A DNA stretch of 64,000 nucleotides, taken from assembly GCF_000747525.1 (NCBI RefSeq), contig NZ_CP009278.1, forward strand, positions 4,836,001 through 4,900,000, read 5' to 3'. Source of the DNA: Sphingobacterium sp. ML3W (GTDB taxonomy: Bacteria > Bacteroidota > Bacteroidia > Sphingobacteriales > Sphingobacteriaceae). Shown in pieces: positions 36,280 through 46,737 of this stretch (positions within the stretch are counted from its first letter, which is position 1; every line of letters begins with the position of its first letter). The position numbers were made by a program, and so were the translations under genes. Under the pieces are notes generated by a model that saw only the letters and a program-made list of their open reading frames with translations, was not told the DNA's origin and searched no databases.

Positions 36280-36899
36280 ATGAAGAAGACAGTACTTTTA
36301 ATAGCAGGGTCCTTTTTGGTTCTTTCCTGTAACCAGAAAGTGAAGCAAGATGTAAACGAGCAAAAACAATCTGTGCAAACTAATGGAGAAGAAACCATTG
36401 AGGGTGATAGCGCGACGATTACAAATCTAAATATAGCCGACATCCCCTATTCAAACGCTGATCTTGGAGCATTTCCTTTCTTTACATTACCAAAAAATCT
36501 GAAAGAGCTCAATAAACCGCTGCAGAAGGATTTTGACGTCTGTTATTTCCCCATTAATGGTGTATGACCCCATTTGAAGGCAAGATGTATAAGACTTTTG
36601 TCACAGGGGTTGAAAAAGAATCCTTTTCCCAAAGATATTTTGAAAAGAGCCTCGAAGACTACTTAAAATCTAGGGGTGCTGTAAAAATATTCGACGGCCA
36701 TCTTACAGCAGATGAGTATGATCGTTACCACAACAAAGACCCAAATAAAGGGGCGGAAGGCGATATGGGCTATACAGATGAACGAATCAAGTTTTACATG
36801 ATCCGAACGGCAGATAAAGGCAATGTCTATATCCAATTTACCGCAAATAATGCCTCTGGAAAATTGAATATCCTACAAGAAGAAGTCGATAAATCATAA
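36280..36899 (+). pseudogene. Small lipoprotein gene split by a frameshift (or two overlapping ORFs)
   Basis: The first part (36280-36567) encodes a lipoprotein signal (MKKTVLLIAGSFLVLSC) and about 96 residues ending DFDVCYFPINGV. The second (36564-36899) starts MTPFEGKMYKTFVTGVEKES and overlaps it as ATGA. Read together they make one natural protein of about 207 residues, with VCYFPINGV running straight into MTPFEGKMYKTF; one extra base at about 36564 would join them. So this is either a recent one-base deletion or a sequencing error; translational coupling of two real proteins is less likely. Not assigned to a family. Confidence 0.6.
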
Positions 36900-36975
36900 C
36901 ATCATTATGTGAGCCTAGAGAATTGGAAATGCTCACCACTAATTTCTCTGAAATAAAATCCAAAAAACCGGAACT

Positions 36976-37037
36976 GATTCGCTTATTTAAGCGAATCAAA
37001 AACACAAGAGGGACCTAATTTTAGTTCCCTCTTTTTA
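36976..37037 (+). terminator. Two consecutive hairpins after the split lipoprotein
   Basis: gattcgctta / taagcgaatc at 36976-36998, then agaggga / tccctct at 37007-37032 followed by tttttagtttt. The second has the form of a rho-independent terminator. Confidence 0.7.
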
Positions 37038-37136
37038 GTTTTCATAACCAGCCTAATAACTTCAATCGGTATACATTATTCAGCGTATTTTTCCGCAACT
37101 GTAGTAGCTCACTCTCTCTGACACACTGAAGTCCTT

Positions 37137-37499
37137 TTAGTTTCCGTTGATCACTTGCTCCACACGTTCCAGTTTATCCTCTTTCAATATCGATAATCTA
37201 ACGATCGTATTTTCCAGAGCCTTCAGGTTGTGCATAACACCCCCTTCCAAACAAATCAGATCTCCCTTTACCATCGCAAAAGAATCCCCCTCCACTCCCA
37301 ATTCCATTGTACCTTCCTGAACGTGGATCACAATTGGAAAAGGACTTTTATGATCTTTAATTATTACGCCTTCGAACAAGCAGATGCGCAATTCCTTAGT
37401 CATAGGTGTTTCTAATATCAGGGCAACCAATGGCTTATTTTTATCAAATACCAATGCCGTATAAAGTGAAAGCGGTGTGTTTTTAGTTTTTGTTTTCAT
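37137..37499 (-). CDS. Small cupin-domain protein
   Basis: 120 residues from ATG 37499 (MKTKTKNTPLSLY); a further ATG at 37523 adds eight. It is one cupin barrel with motif 1 SPFPIVIHVQEGTMELGVEG and motif 2 GDLICLEGGVMHNLKALEN. Only part of the usual His/Glu metal ligand set is kept: His in VIHVQEG, Glu in QEG and His in VMHNL. It is probably a cytoplasmic metal-binding or sensor protein of unknown substrate. Monocistronic. Confidence 0.75.
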   Translation of the reverse strand: MKTKTKNTPLSLYTALVFDKNKPLVALILETPMTKELRICLFEGVIIKDHKSPFPIVIHVQEGTMELGVEGDSFAMVKGDLICLEGGVMHNLKALENTIVRLSILKEDKLERVEQVINGN

Positions 37500-37782
37500 A
37501 TCAAATTTTTCATCATCATTCATTGCTCATTCATTAATGCTGGTTTTTATTCCCGTCCGCTCATTTACGCTGTTTGTTCGTCTTTAAACACTGATGTTTG
37601 GTAACGCTAGAATAAAGATATGCATTAAAAAAATAATAAAAGAGTTTACTATCTTTTATTATTTTTATTCACTACATTTGTTTTAACGAATCTTCATCCT
37701 TCCCAATTATTGAGGAGTGAGATAATTCCAACAAAATATTTACAGCCAGACTTAACAGTTTTTTACCTCATTTAAAGGAAAA

Positions 37783-37822
37783 AATAATCCTGCTTTAACT
37801 TTTAAGTTAAAGCAGGATTATT
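37783..37822 (-). terminator. Terminator of the outer-membrane protein gene, nearly perfect palindrome
   Basis: A 19-bp perfect stem (aataatcctgctttaactt and its complement) with a 2-base loop, just beyond the stop codon of the gene at 37856. T-rich at the distal side on the minus strand (attatttttt). Confidence 0.85.
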
Positions 37823-37855
37823 GCATATCATCTTTCGATTGTTACTATATGTCCT

Positions 37856-38368
37856 TTATTTCAGAACGAATTTAAGTCCCAAAGTGAAATTGGACGGTTC
37901 AAAATGCGCTCCGTGTGATAAGTTCCACCATGGTTTCCAATCAAAATGCATGGCTAGTGGGGCAGCAGGAATCCTAAACTCCAGACCAAGCGCCGGACGG
38001 ATTGCAAAATCTACATGTGTGTCATCATTTTTCCAATGGTTATGTTTATAGCCTTTATCATAGTCAAAAAATGATACCTGTGGCCCAACACCAACATACC
38101 AAGATAGACCACGTGATCCAGAAATACGCTCGTTATACGAATAATCAACACCTAAAACAGTGATGTGATCACCAAACAATACCTGCGCATTCACAGCATC
38201 ATTTCCGCCAAAATTATGTTTGATCTGCGGACCGAACAATGTTTCGCCATTTCCGATGTCTATTCCTAGACCAATAGCGGTACGATAAGGTGTTTGTGCA
38301 TTCGCCCGATTATTTAGGGCAAATAGCATGATAAAAAGAGTAAAAATAGGTAGAAGTACTTTTTTCAT
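37856..38368 (-). CDS. Small outer-membrane beta-barrel protein
   Basis: 170 residues: signal peptide (MKKVLLPIFTLFIMLFALNN, cut after RANAQ) followed by about eight amphipathic strands. It ends in the aromatic/hydrophobic pattern FTLGLKFVLK expected of outer-membrane barrels. It resembles the OmpW/OmpX-size proteins often annotated in Bacteroidota without known function. Its promoter lies at the edge of the DnaA-box region. Confidence 0.75.
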   Translation of the reverse strand: MKKVLLPIFTLFIMLFALNNRANAQTPYRTAIGLGIDIGNGETLFGPQIKHNFGGNDAVNAQVLFGDHITVLGVDYSYNERISGSRGLSWYVGVGPQVSFFDYDKGYKHNHWKNDDTHVDFAIRPALGLEFRIPAAPLAMHFDWKPWWNLSHGAHFEPSNFTLGLKFVLK

Positions 38369-39105
38369 GATAGTAATAAAAAATTAATAATAGTAACCTG
38401 TTACTGCAGGTTTCGCTGTTACAACAAATAGTTTGCCAAACAAGCAATAGCAACATATTTTACTAAAATATTTTATTACTCAGACGGGATAATCAGTTAC
38501 AATTTTTATTAAAAACACAATTTTTCACACAATGTGTAAAAAATGTGGATAAAGTAATCCACATTCATGATGAAGTATCAAATAATACTGAGAATGTTAT
38601 TTTACAAACACAAAATGTAGATAATGTGTGCATAAAATATAGCGTATGGATAAGCATAATTCAGGTAGGCTTATAGTTATATTTTAATTACCAACACTTA
38701 TCCACATGTTATTAACATAAAAATCCTATAATTCCCACAATTGCGGAAACGGTTACTAACATAATGTTCATAACTTTATGAAAAACGTGTATAACTGCAT
38801 ATTTCCCAACAAAAAATGTAAAATGTTAAAAAAGTAATTAACATACCATCATCAACCTATTATGAGAAACAAATTTACGAAACACACCTAGAAACATGCC
38901 ATTAAGCAAAATGAACACACATTATTCACAAATAATTTACATTTAAAAGAAAATTTAAAAATCTATAAAACACACTTACTAACATGTTATCAACATTTTT
39001 AGCACATACATACCCTTAAATTGACAACACTATTCACAAAAGGTGAATAATATAACTAAATACGTTCAGAAACAGTGAAAGGTCTCCAAATCTTTGCATC
39101 ACGAC

Positions 39106-39500
39106 ATCCGAAATCACCAATATTTACTAACATTGTGGATAGATCTTTCCGTTTTGTGAATTTGACTGAACACTGCCCGCATGTTATCAACAACGTTAAT
39201 AACTAAGACTGTTTTCTGAATTTCTCCACAAACCTAGCTCAGATATTAAAAAATAATTACACATTACATTCATCCGAAATCAACGCATTTACCAACATTG
39301 TGGATAAATCCTCCCGTTTTGTGAGTTTGACTAAAAATTACCCCCATTTTTCCAACATTGTTGATAGATTTAGTGTTTTTGTAAATTTGGCTTAAAGACG
39401 AATCATGATGTTACTGACAAAACGAAATCACATTCATCCGAAATCACACTATTTACCAACATTGTGGATAAATCCTCCCGTTTTGTGAGTTTGGTTTAAA
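39106..39500. repeat. Three ~62-bp direct repeats spaced 164-166 bp, each carrying a DnaA box
   Basis: The blocks begin atccgaaatca at 39106, 39272 and 39436, followed by ttta(c)taacattgtggata and later ccgttttgtga(a/g)tttg. The second and third blocks are almost identical; the first has the box variant TGTGGATAG. A fourth, more degenerate copy of the core lies at about 39352-39391 (caacattgttgatag). Confidence 0.9.
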
Positions 39501-39890
39501 ACAAGTCGGGCTGTTAACAATCAAACGGATTTTATTCACTTCCCACCACCTTTCCAAGCAAATCACTCGTCACTAACCACAACTATCTCCACATCATGTG
39601 AACAAAATGTGGAAAAAGTAATTCACATTTCAAAATACAAATATATTCCACACAAAAACCTATAGAAATAGATAAAATATGGATAACCAGACTATAAATT
39701 AAAATTTAAAAAAAAGGAAGAAAGAATCATGTTTATAATTAGAATAGTTTTCCACACAAACTAACATCTTATCAACATGATATCAACAGCAAGACAGACA
39801 AGAGAAGACTCATTCACAATAAGCTTCCCTCCGTTCACAAAAAGTGGATAACTTGCGGACAAATATGCCCATTTCACAAAATCAAGAGTC

Positions 39891-39911
39891 TTATCCACAA
39901 ACTGTGGATAA
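39891..39911. promoter_or_regulatory. Inverted pair of perfect DnaA boxes
   Basis: ttatccaca and tgtggataa face each other across three bases, forming a symmetrical double box at the right edge of the DnaA-box cluster. Confidence 0.85.
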
Positions 39912-40172
39912 CGAAAAGCGAAAAGATATGTCGCTCCATTCCCCGAGCTGTATCACATGGCATCAGATACTTCCCTGTTACTACGTACAGCGGTATTTAA
40001 CGTAAATTTACAAGGCTAACCAAACAGCTAGCAATAAATAAAAGGCATCATTCAAACACAATCGAGTGCGTAAAATACGCAAACGATTGTTTATAAAACT
40101 AATTTCAAAACACCTTTTTTTCACTGTACATTGTAACCCTAAACTCAATCATAAAACCATTAACTCACAAGT

Positions 40173-43100
40173 ATGATAAACCAACTTGGACCTTTACTAT
40201 TTAGGGGAAAGACTTCACGCTTAGCAACGCTGATCTTGCTCAGCACAATTGCTACTCAAGAAGCATCAGCCAAATTAACCTTGCCCTATAACCTTGTTGT
40301 TACGCAGCAAAACGTAACAGGCCGTGTCACTGCGAATCAAGAATCTGTAGCTGGCGTAACCTTGACCGTCAAAGAAAGACCTACTGTATCAGTTTCGACC
40401 GACAACCAGGGTAATTTTAGCATTCAAGCCTCCATTGGACAAACACTAGTTGTTTCTGCAATTGGGTACAACAGCCAAGAGATAATTATCTCAAGCCTAG
40501 TCAATAACATTGATATTATGGCATCAAACCAAGCACTGGAAGAAGTAGTCGTGGTTGGATTTGGTACGCAAAAGAAAGCCAACCTAACAGGTTCGGTCGC
40601 ATCATTAGACCTGAGCACCGTTCAGAATCGTGTACAACCCAATCTGGCTTCTGCCATACAAGGAACCACTCCAGGTGTTACCGTTATTTCTCGTCCTGGT
40701 CAAGCTGCAGCTATTAACGTCCGTGGTCGAGGAAACCTAGGTTCATCTGCACCCCTCTATGTCATTGACGGTGCCATTTCTGATGGAACTGTATTCAGTA
40801 ACCTAGACCCGAACAACATCAAATCGGTATCGTTTCTAAAAGACGCTGCCTCATCTGCTATCTATGGATCACGTGCTGCTTATGGTGTGATTTTGGTAAC
40901 GACCAAAAAAGGTACGGAGGGCACTATGGCCATCAACTACAGTGGTTATATGGGTTATAGATCGCCGACATACCTACCGAAAGTGGTGAACTCGACCCAA
41001 TATGCTGAACTGATGAACGAAGCCCTATTCAACCGCAACCCAAAATTGGGTATGAATCAAGCCTATACTCCGGAAGAAGTTGAAAAATTTTCGAACGGTT
41101 CCGATCCTGACCGTTATCCAAACACCAATTGGTTTGATTTAGCTCTCGACAAAAATGTACCAACGACCAACCATTCCTTAAACTTTAGTGGTGGTTCCAG
41201 TAAAATCAATTATTTTACCGCATTAGGATATAACCAAGATCAAGCATTTACACCAGGTTCCGAAAGTAAAAAATACAACTTTCAAACTAATTTGAGTTCC
41301 GATGTAACAGATTGGTTAACGATTAAAGGTAATATAGCTATATTCGCAACCAGGGCGATGTGAAAAATGGCCAACCCGGTCTAGCAAATTTCCTGATTGC
41401 CCCGCCAACCATGGTCGCCAAACATTCGAACGGTGAATGGGGAAGTATTTCAGGTGGTCAACTGGCTACGCAATCCTTTTTAAACGCCAATCCATTACGG
41501 GCTTATAGCAAAAACAATTGGTCAAACAGTACCACAGAAAACACCATCTACAACCTGGGGTTTGATTTAAAACCTATCGACGGATTGGTCTTGAGCGCGC
41601 AAGGTATCATGAACCGCTACGAGTACAAAGGTAAATCCTACACGGCATTGCAGGATGAGGTGAACAACTTCAATACAGGAGCTCCTATTCCGGGTACAGG
41701 CGTTTACACCAACCAGATGTCTATGGACTGGAGAAGTAGACAACGTATGCAATACTTAGCAACTGCAGAGTATTCCAAAACCATCGGTGATCATGATTTT
41801 AAAATCTTGGCTGGAACATCTTATGAAGATATGAGATACCAAGCCTTAGGTGGTTCAAGAAAAAACTTCCCTACAGATGGTCTGATAGACATGAATGGTG
41901 GCTCTACCGCAGGACCTGATATCAGTAATAATGGAGGATTTGAGGATAATAAGTTACTTTCTTATTTCGGCCGTATCAACTATAGCTTTGCCAATAAGTA
42001 TCTATTCGAAGCTAATATGCGTGCAGACGCTTCTTCTAGCTTCCATAAAGACAACCGCTGGGGATATTTCCCATCGTTCTCGGCCGGATGGCGTTTAGAT
42101 CAAGAAGATTTTCTACAAGATGTATCTTGGATCCAAAACCTAAAAGTGAGAGGTTCATGGGGTGAATTGGGGAACATCAATAACGTAGGCTACTACGATT
42201 ACTTCCAGACCTATGCGATATTTCCAGCCTATTCCTTCAATGATAAAGCAGTTACGGGTACTAAGGAATCAAAACCTGCCAATAGGGGCTTAACTTGGGA
42301 AACCGTCACCATGTCTAACTTTGGATTGGATGCGACATTCTTTCAAGGTAAACTCGGCATTGTAGCAGATTATTACATCAAAGAAACCAAAGACATCCTT
42401 TTAGCCTATAACACGCCTTATGAAGTCGGTTTAGAGCGAAATCCTTCACAAAACATTGGTGCAGTGAGCAACAAAGGCTTTGAGTTGACCTTGACCCACG
42501 ATAACAAGATCGGTGATTTTAAATACCAAGTCGCAGTCAACATGACGACCAATAAGAATAAGGTCGCAAATTTAGGCGAATCGCAGGATATGATCTCGAA
42601 TGGAGGTGACAAGATCCGCTACATTTTACGTGAGGGTCAAGCCATTGGTTCTTATTTCGGTTATGTAACAGATGGGCTGTACTCACAAGCAGAAATCGAT
42701 GCAGGACAATATTATAATTTCGGACGTAAGCCCAATGCTGGAGATATCAAATATGTACCGCAACGTAAAGGTGTTGAATACGGATCAGACATCACAGGTG
42801 AAGACCGTGCGATCATCGGATCGGATGTACCTACCTTTACCTACGGTATCAATCTGAACTTGGAGTACAAAGATTTTTTCCTTTCGGTATTTGGTCAAGG
42901 CATCAGTGGCGCATCCGTAGGATTTGAATCAGAACAAGTGTCGGCATTCTTTCTTAATTCGGCGCCACGTGAATATCACTTAGGACGCTGGAATATGGCC
43001 AACCAAGACCCAAATGCTTTATATCCGCGCATCTATGGCGGTGCATCAGCAGACAACTACAACCAGAATTTTTCTGACTTCCAGTTGTTCGATGCCGATT

Positions 43101-43321
43101 ACTTCCGCATCAAGACAATTACGTTCGGCTATGCCTTACCAAAAACATTTGCCAACCGCATCAAATTGGGTGGCGCTAAGGTATTCTTATCCGGTGAAAA
43201 CCTATTCACCATCAGACAGGACAAAAAGATGAAGGATTTTGATCCTGAATCATCAAGTGGACGTGGATTGGGTGCCTTAGGTGTAAAATCAATCGCACTT
43301 GGTCTAAACGTTAATTTTTAA
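40173..43321 (+). pseudogene. SusC-family TonB-dependent receptor with a frameshift
   Basis: Two frames together make a normal SusC of about 1048 residues. The first (40173-41363) has signal peptide, carboxypeptidase-regulatory-like domain, EEVVVVGFGTQKKANLTGSV and SVSFLKDAASSAIYGSRAAYG, and ends abruptly at ...IKGNIAIFATRAM. The second (from 41360) continues the barrel from the equivalent of NQGDVKNGQPGLANFL to the C-terminal GLNVNF. Adding one base at about 41338-41339 would read GNISYIRNQGDVKNGQ, a natural joint. So the shift is a one-base deletion in a short T run, or a sequencing error. The downstream SusD gene follows at 13 bp and is itself truncated by a stop codon. Confidence 0.85.
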
Positions 43322-43334
43322 TTTGCTATCTCAG

Positions 43335-45080
43335 ATGAAAAAAATAAATTACACTTTATTAATCGCTGCAGGACTATTATTCTTTAATTCCTCCTGTAGT
43401 TTAGTTGTCGATCCACCTTCCGAAATTTCTGCTGAAGGCTACTGGAAGACAGAAAATGATGCCTTTTTAGGTTTGAATGCATGTTATGCACAGATGCCAG
43501 CGATGGACATTTGGGATGAAATGACGACAGACAACGCGCATAGTCACAAGCCTTGGGAAGGTCCGTACGAATTGATTCAACAAAATGGAATTAGTACACA
43601 AGATAACCAAGGCTATGGCTTTACCGATATCCGTATCTTCAATAACTTTATCGAAAAAGTAGAAACAGTCAACGTATCAGAAGAACTAAAAGCCCGTATG
43701 CGAGCAGAAGTTCGCTTCTTACGCGCGTTTTCTTACCTGAACCTGACCTCTAAATTTGGCAAAGTACCCTTGATTACGAGCACATTGGAGTACAACGGCC
43801 CATTATTGCAACGTGATCCAGTAGAAAAGGTCAGAAACTTTATTCTGACAGAGCTTGAAGAAGTGGCTATGATACTACCTGCCACTTATAACAATAGTTT
43901 TCTGAATGAAAAAGGTCGTATCACACAAGGAGCAGCACATGCCCTTCGTGCCCGTGCTGCCTTGTATTTTGGAGATTATGTCGAAGCAGAAAAATCTGCG
44001 GATGCCGTTATTAAGTCTGGCCAATACCAATTATTTACGGTCAGCTCACTAAATGCTGCTCAACAAAAAGAAGCTGCAGAATTAGATCAGTTCATCGATT
44101 TCGAGGAAAAAGGAATCGATAGAGATGCTTTCGCAAAAGGTCTTTTTAGTTATGAGTCGCTATGGCACAATGAAAATGCCAATCCATCCAATCCTGAATA
44201 TATCTTGACCAGAGAATTCATGGCACAGGATGATAACATTGACTGGGGAAGATATGTCTATATCCGTCCGAGTCAATTAGTACAAGGTTACTCATCGTAC
44301 GAACCCATGCAAGACCTGATTGATGCTTACTGGGATATTGACGGCCATACCATCAGACAGGTGGATCAAGAAAAACGTCAAAGTTCTTTTGCTAAAATAA
44401 CAGCAGAAGTGGAAGGATTGGATCAAAATGGATACATTGCTAAAGTAGCGGGTATGGATCTCACAAAAGATGCCTATATGAAAGAATTCAGAAATAGAGA
44501 TAGCCGCTTATATGCCAGTATCCTATTTCCATTCAAGGGTTGGCATGAGACCGACTTTGGCACATTCTACTACCGTTGGGATCCAAAGTGGTCTGGAAAA
44601 GACGGTAATGAATCTTGGACAGGATACAGTTACCGTAAGATGGTATCTTTAACACCTTACCAGGACCAAGCAAGTGTAGAAGACTATCCGACGATCCGTT
44701 TCGCCGAAGTGTTATTGACGTATGCAGAAGCACGTGTCAAAAACACAGGATGGGATGGCCAAGCACAAGAAGCCTTCAATAAATTGCGTACTCGAGCAGG
44801 CATGCCCAAAGCACCAACAGCATTAGGACAAGCCCAAGCGCTTGACTTGATCCGCAACGAACGTCGCATCGAATTAGCTGGTGAGGGTCATCGCTATGAA
44901 GATATCCGTCGCTATGGCAATGACTATGCAAGCAAAGCAATGTCGGGCGATACCAAAGCACCTAATGGCGATATCGTTGTTAAAAAAGCCTGGAATGAGC
45001 GTCTGATGTTGATGCCGATACCATAAGCAGCCATTGATCTCAACCCATCATTGGGCCAAGATCAAAATCCTGGATATTAA
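43335..45080 (+). pseudogene. SusD/RagB-family lipoprotein with a late in-frame stop
   Basis: A surface lipoprotein that caps the SusC channel and binds the substrate. From ATG 43335 (MKKINYTLLIAAG) it has lipobox NSSC, a TPR-rich SusD core and the C-terminal NERRIELAGEGHRYEDIRRY block. The frame stops at 45024-45026 (TAA) after LMLMPIP. The same frame runs on for AAIDLNPSLGQDQNPGY and a second stop at 45078-45080, exactly the usual SusD ending. The stop therefore replaces a Gln codon (CAA to TAA) and removes the last 18 residues. The truncated 563-residue protein may still fold. Confidence 0.85.
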
Positions 45081-45109
45081 TCATACATCTACCTATAATA
45101 CCATAAGAT

Positions 45110-45142
45110 GGGGAGTCGAACACAATCGACTCCCTTCTTATT
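45110..45142 (+). terminator. Terminator of the SusC/SusD pair
   Basis: gggagtcga / tcgactccc (45111-45134) followed by ttcttattt. Confidence 0.8.
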
Positions 45143-45269
45143 TAAAGATTAAGGCCACCTTCGAACAGGTGCTGCAAACTTCCTCCCACACAAAATCAGT
45201 TTATTCCAATGTAATATGCCAAAGAAATAAAGAAAGTCCGTCGTAAAATGGTATAGGTTTATAATTTAT

Positions 45270-45575
45270 TTAAGATACTAAAAACTTAGAACACAATGAA
45301 AATGAAGCTTTTACTTGATAAGATAACTCGTCTTGTCTGACCTCAAAAAAACCTGTATCTGCGTCCATAAGATAAATGTGTTGCCGTAGTCTTTCATGTG
45401 TCGAACCAAAGGATACGATTCCATACAGCGGGGTAGCACTAACCAGATTTTCGACCTTAATAGAAACAGTTCCTGCAGCAAAAACCGACAATGACAGGTA
45501 GATAGCGATAAAGATAACCGTCATTATAAAAAGCAACCTCTTGACGCTAACATAGGTATCTGGCCTACCGATCAT
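45270..45575 (-). pseudogene. Internally deleted copy of the LytS-type sensor kinase
   Basis: 101 codons. The first 27 or so (MIGRPDTYVSVKRLLFIMTV) and the last 70 (AGTVSIKVENLVSATPLYGI onward, YQVKASFSLCS) match the start and end of the kinase at 58799-59857 almost exactly, while about 254 codons between are missing in frame. The joint lies at acagg, which is present at both break points in the intact gene, so the deletion probably arose by microhomology. The remnant lacks the membrane domain and the His motif and cannot be a kinase. No response regulator accompanies it. Confidence 0.88.
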
Positions 45576-45779
45576 CTGTTACTGCTATTTTATGTCTTAT
45601 TCCTCGTCAACTGCATCCTCGTACAAACTATGGGACTGATGGTTACGGTAGAGTTCCAAGTAGTATTGACACATGATCCTGAAAATGTTTAATTCTCTGC
45701 TGGTAAGACAAAAGTTCGTGTACCATCTAAGCCAAAAGTTTAATAATCATTTATTAAACTTTTAAAAAAGACTTTGTAT

Positions 45780-46621
45780 TTAGTGAACACTCACCTCTTT
45801 AGGGTAATCAATTCTTGTTTTCGAAAGACAATCGGGGAAGTATTTTTGGATATAATTAATCATCTCTTCCCGCACATAGCAACGCAGATCAAATGCTTGC
45901 CCCGAATTTCTACAACTCATCAAACAGCGAAGTTCTATGGTTTGTTCTTTAAGATCTGTCACCTGCAAGACATTCACCTTCCCGTCCCATAAGGGATGGC
46001 CGGTAAGCAGGTCAGTTAGCTTTTCGCGCAATTTTTGAACGGGGACCTTAAAATCCGTGTATATAAAGACGGTACCCAATATTTCGGCAGAGGTTCTTGT
46101 CCAGTTTTGAAATGGTTTTTCGATAAAATAAGTAATCGGTAGCACTAAACGCCGTTTATCCCAAATATTAACCACCACATAGGTCAGGTTAATTTCTTCT
46201 ACATTTCCCATTCACCTTCCACCACCAATACATCATCCATTCGTATGGGCTGGGTAAATGCAATCTGAAATCCTGCCAGTAAGTTCCCTAGCGATTTCTG
46301 TGCGGCAAAACCGATTATAATCCCGCCGACTCCGACACCTGTTAACAAGCCTGCACCAATTTTTTGCATACTCTCAAAACTAAGTAGAATAATGGCGAGC
46401 GAAATAACGATGACTAGGGAAATGATTACTTTTCGAATAAAAACAATCTGTGTCCTGACTTTTCTTTCGCGTAGATTATTTTCTTTATATACATCGAAAC
46501 GATGATAAAGGAAATCTTCAAAAACCTTAATAGTCTGAAGCAAAACTATAGCAAAAAAGCCGACCAGCAGTATTTCGTTGATTTTACCAACTACTTGAAG
46601 TGTCTTTGGATTAAAACGTCC
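45780..46621 (-). pseudogene. MscS-family mechanosensitive channel, 5'-truncated and frameshifted
   Basis: The upstream part (46621 to 46199) reads INEILLVGFFAIVLLQTIKV, then the pore helix GVGVGGIIIGFAAQKSLGNL and QPIRMDDVLVVEGEWEM with a stop. The downstream part (46211 to 45780) continues GNVEEINLTYVVVNIWDKRR to the end. One extra G in the run at about 46205 restores VEGEWGNVEEI, the standard MscS sequence. The 5' part is open only to 46621, so the usual N-terminal membrane helices are lost. The frameshift could be a sequencing error in a homopolymer; the missing start cannot. Confidence 0.85.
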
Positions 46622-46662
46622 CTAGTATTCAGAAAAAACACAATGTGAGATTTTTGATTACA

Positions 46663-46698
46663 AAAAAGGCTACTTAAATTTACTCTAAGCAGCCTTTT
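46663..46698 (-). terminator. Terminator of the ECF-regulated SusC/SusD operon
   Basis: aaaaggct / agcctttt stem extended by acttaa / taagc pairs, followed by T-rich sequence on the minus strand, 40 bp past the SusD stop. Confidence 0.75.
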
Positions 46699-46737
46699 AG
46701 TTGACAGTAACTAAATAATATTACCAATATACCAAAC

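Larger units (their letters stand above)
38369..40172. other. Candidate chromosomal replication origin (oriC), DnaA-box cluster
   Basis: 1.8 kb without a gene. It contains six exact DnaA boxes (TTATCCACA in either orientation) at 38544-38552, 38698-38706, 39299-39307, 39463-39471, 39891-39899 and 39903-39911. At least ten more have one mismatch, for example at 38555, 38616, 38645, 38987, 39134, 39184, 39678, 39748, 39769 and 39843. A roughly 165-bp unit is repeated three times (39106-39500), each with a box in the same place. AT-rich tracts between boxes could serve as the unwinding element. Genes on the left point left and genes on the right point right, away from it, as expected at an origin. 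Neither dnaA nor dnaN is in the window, which is not unusual in Bacteroidota. Confidence 0.75.

Noticed and set aside
38369-40172. CRISPR-like array suggested by repeated blocks
   Set aside because: Blocks are about 165 bp apart, only three in number and contain DnaA boxes; spacing and conservation do not fit repeats with spacers.
45597-45746. Leftward 49-codon open frame without start (LLNFWLRWYTNFC ... LYEDAVDEE)
   Set aside because: Has a protein-like composition and might be a gene remnant, but it has no ATG at its beginning, no recognised homology and is short enough to be chance.
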